From: Candidatus Helarchaeota archaeon
Lineage (GTDB): Archaea > Asgardarchaeota > Lokiarchaeia > Helarchaeales > RDOG01
Reading direction: 5' to 3'
Assembly (NCBI GenBank): GCA_019058315.1
Contig: JAHPZH010000003.1
Location: forward strand, 330,451-394,450
Length of the DNA stretch: 64,000 nucleotides
Shown here: positions 62,578-64,000 of the stretch, piece by piece
Numbering within the stretch: position 1 is the stretch's first letter
Layout of the letters: each line of letters begins with the position of its first letter
Translations under genes and position numbers: made by a program
Notes under the pieces: model-generated
The model's database searches: none
Told to the model about the DNA's origin: nothing
Seen by the model: only the letters and a program-made list of their open reading frames with translations

Positions 62578-64000
62578 TTACTTTTTAGCTTGTTTTTTCT
62601 CAAGTATTTTTTGAATGTTTGCAACTCGTGAGAGTACTAGACCCTTATAGTCATTTAATTGAATTAAATATTCAGTATCATCTTTAGTTCTTGGATACTC
62701 GAATTCTAGTTCCTCGAAAGGATACCATACTTTAATATTAGTTTCCCAAGATGCCACTTCAAAGAAATCTTGAACGCTTGCAATATGAACCTTAACATTA
62801 TCTAGTGTTTCCCCGCTAGAATTTGTTACTATAAATCTAATGAACTTATTATCTAAGTCTGTTTTTACTAATTTAACCATCTTTCGTGCAGCTGCTTTAA
62901 TAATATCATCCTTAGTAGCAGGTTCATATTTTGGTCTTTCAACTACTTCTTGAGGAGCTTGATATACAAATTTTCTCCTTGATTTAATTGTGTATAGACT
63001 TTGTTTTTTCATTTTCGCTAGATTTAGAACAAATCGTAATTTACCTCTTTCTAAAGGTTTTGCTTCAATATAACCATTATCAATAGCATCTTGAAAAAGT
63101 TCCCAACCTAGCCCTGTTCGGATTAGAACTGTTGAATATCCATCAGCAGATCCTACGGAACCTACAGAAATGTCTGAATGCTCAGAAGTGAGGTCTGTAC
63201 AATAATAACAAGAACTTGACTTATATCTGTTTAAAGCATGAACCTTTCTTACTATTTCTTCTCCATTTTTAAGATGAAAAATGAATTTACCCTTAGAGAT
63301 TGAACATTTTTGAACATTATTCCAACTAGAATTATTATCTGCTAGGAATCCGCTTAATCCTTCATACGAAAAAGAATCCATACAAAATAAACCAATCTTA
63401 AATATATTAGCCCGCATAAATAGTTTCAATAGTCCAAATGGTGATTTTTGCATTTTATCAACAGAATCGATGTTGCATGGAGTTCCTACGAACCCGATAG
63501 AGTGAGCTCCTTTCCTTAAAGAGTCGATTAATGGAATTACTGTCTGAGAATGGCAATATATCGAACCTGATGACTCTAATAGTTCTTCCTTTGAAGTTAC
63601 ATATTTAGGAATTGGTTTCCAAGGTTCTTCTTTGCTTTTAAGAGTAACTATTACACCATCAAATAGTTTCGAATCGAGACCATAAAGTAATAATGCAGTA
63701 ACTACGCCTCCATCTTGACCTTTAATTTCAGTATTAGTAGCTTTTGCAGTAAAAGCAGCTTTATATTCACCGATTAAGCCAGGAATAGTAGTTATTGTTC
63801 GTGGACACTGATTGTAACAAATTCCACATCCTGTACATTTACCACTTAATTTGGGTCGGTCTGTAATAGGATCCCATATCAGCACATCACAAGTTGCCAC
63901 ACAAGCGGAACATTTTGTGCAAACTCCACTATCAACTATTTCTCGCATTAATTTTCCAAAGCTATCCTTTCTTTCTTCAGCCTCTAGACGTTTTCCAGCG
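62578..64000 (-). CDS. FrhB-like oxidoreductase with C-terminal beta domain, truncated by the window edge
   Basis: The frame is open from the window end (residues read ...GKRLEAEERKDSFGKLMREI), so the start lies beyond 64000; ATG 63948 is internal. It has a 2[4Fe-4S] ferredoxin part (CTKCSACVATC, CTGCGICYNQCP), the FrhB flavin domain (QDGGVVTALLLYG, FVGTPCNIDSVDK, CMDSFSYEG) and a ~90-residue C-terminal beta domain with ASVQDFFEVASW, like that of the arrestin-like protein at 60411. The Rag-like GTPase follows at 67 bases. It probably brings electrons to or from HdrA. Confidence 0.88.
   Translation of the reverse strand, partial: AGKRLEAEERKDSFGKLMREIVDSGVCTKCSACVATCDVLIWDPITDRPKLSGKCTGCGICYNQCPRTITTIPGLIGEYKAAFTAKATNTEIKGQDGGVVTALLLYGLDSKLFDGVIVTLKSKEEPWKPIPKYVTSKEELLESSGSIYCHSQTVIPLIDSLRKGAHSIGFVGTPCNIDSVDKMQKSPFGLLKLFMRANIFKIGLFCMDSFSYEGLSGFLADNNSSWNNVQKCSISKGKFIFHLKNGEEIVRKVHALNRYKSSSCYYCTDLTSEHSDISVGSVGSADGYSTVLIRTGLGWELFQDAIDNGYIEAKPLERGKLRFVLNLAKMKKQSLYTIKSRRKFVYQAPQEVVERPKYEPATKDDIIKAAARKMVKLVKTDLDNKFIRFIVTNSSGETLDNVKVHIASVQDFFEVASWETNIKVWYPFEELEFEYPRTKDDTEYLIQLNDYKGLVLSRVANIQKILEKKQAKK

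Noticed and set aside
1..64000. tRNA or rRNA genes
   Set aside because: TTCGAA and similar T-loop-like strings were inspected and all lay in coding sequence or lacked acceptor and anticodon arms.
1..64000. Insertion sequences or prophage
   Set aside because: No transposase, integrase or phage structural protein pattern was found, and no flanking short duplications.

Overview
The window is a gene-dense, AT-rich stretch of an Asgard archaeon, most probably a member of the Lokiarchaeia. Evidence for archaea: TFE-beta, archaeal-type AMP phosphorylase, Trm1, Mre11, THEP1, HdrA/MvhD, TTG and GTG starts behind AAGGTGA-type ribosome sites, and no bacterial operon signatures. Evidence for Asgard: three Ras/Rab-like small GTPases, a Rag/Gtr-like GTPase, an MIT-domain Vps4-like AAA ATPase, longin and roadblock folds, an arrestin-like protein, a WD40 protein and selenocysteine-encoding HdrA and MvhD genes. 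Multi-Sec versions of HdrA and VhuD are known from Lokiarchaeota.

Layout. 1-10 kb: the end of an HTH-ferredoxin gene, a sulfatase, a divergent longin/7-TM pair, a HExxH protease, two orphans, a GNAT, a metallo-beta-lactamase and a MerR regulator. 10-20 kb: a 7-TM protein, radical SAM, GH38 alpha-mannosidase, a secreted kelch protein, SurE, a second GNAT and a seven-bladed membrane-anchored propeller. 20-31 kb: a second 7-TM/longin divergent pair, a HAD protein, WD40-winged-helix-zinc protein, a GPH sugar symporter, a second HTH-ferredoxin protein, DUF72, and an ArsR/ABC-exporter locus with two unlisted Cys-rich miniproteins. 31-38 kb: an inverted paralogue of the propeller, an asparagine-synthase-like protein, two sulfatases and an RHH protein. 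38-49 kb: methylmalonyl-CoA mutase subunits, archaeal regulator, a third HTH-ferredoxin protein and information-processing or nucleotide genes (THEP1, Trm1, AMP phosphorylase, Mre11, FtsJ, TFE-beta).

49-56 kb is the eukaryote-like signalling region: a Vps4-like ATPase, a divergent GTPase, and two tandem cassettes of small GTPase plus longin-roadblock protein. 56-64 kb is one long minus-strand cluster: FrhB-like oxidoreductase (running off the window), Rag-like GTPase, arrestin-like protein, a 56-residue protein, HdrA with three in-frame UGA codons, MvhD with two, and a second FrhB-like oxidoreductase. Each selenoprotein gene is followed within a few bases of its stop by a copy of the same three-way-junction RNA, the likely SECIS elements.

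Taken together the genes suggest an anaerobe with HdrA-based electron-transfer complexes, methylmalonyl-CoA metabolism, use of glycans or sulfated compounds, and GTPase systems. The most interesting parts are the selenoprotein/GTPase redox cluster, the GTPase/longin-roadblock cassettes and the duplicated 7-TM/longin pair. No tRNA, rRNA, CRISPR array or transposon was seen.
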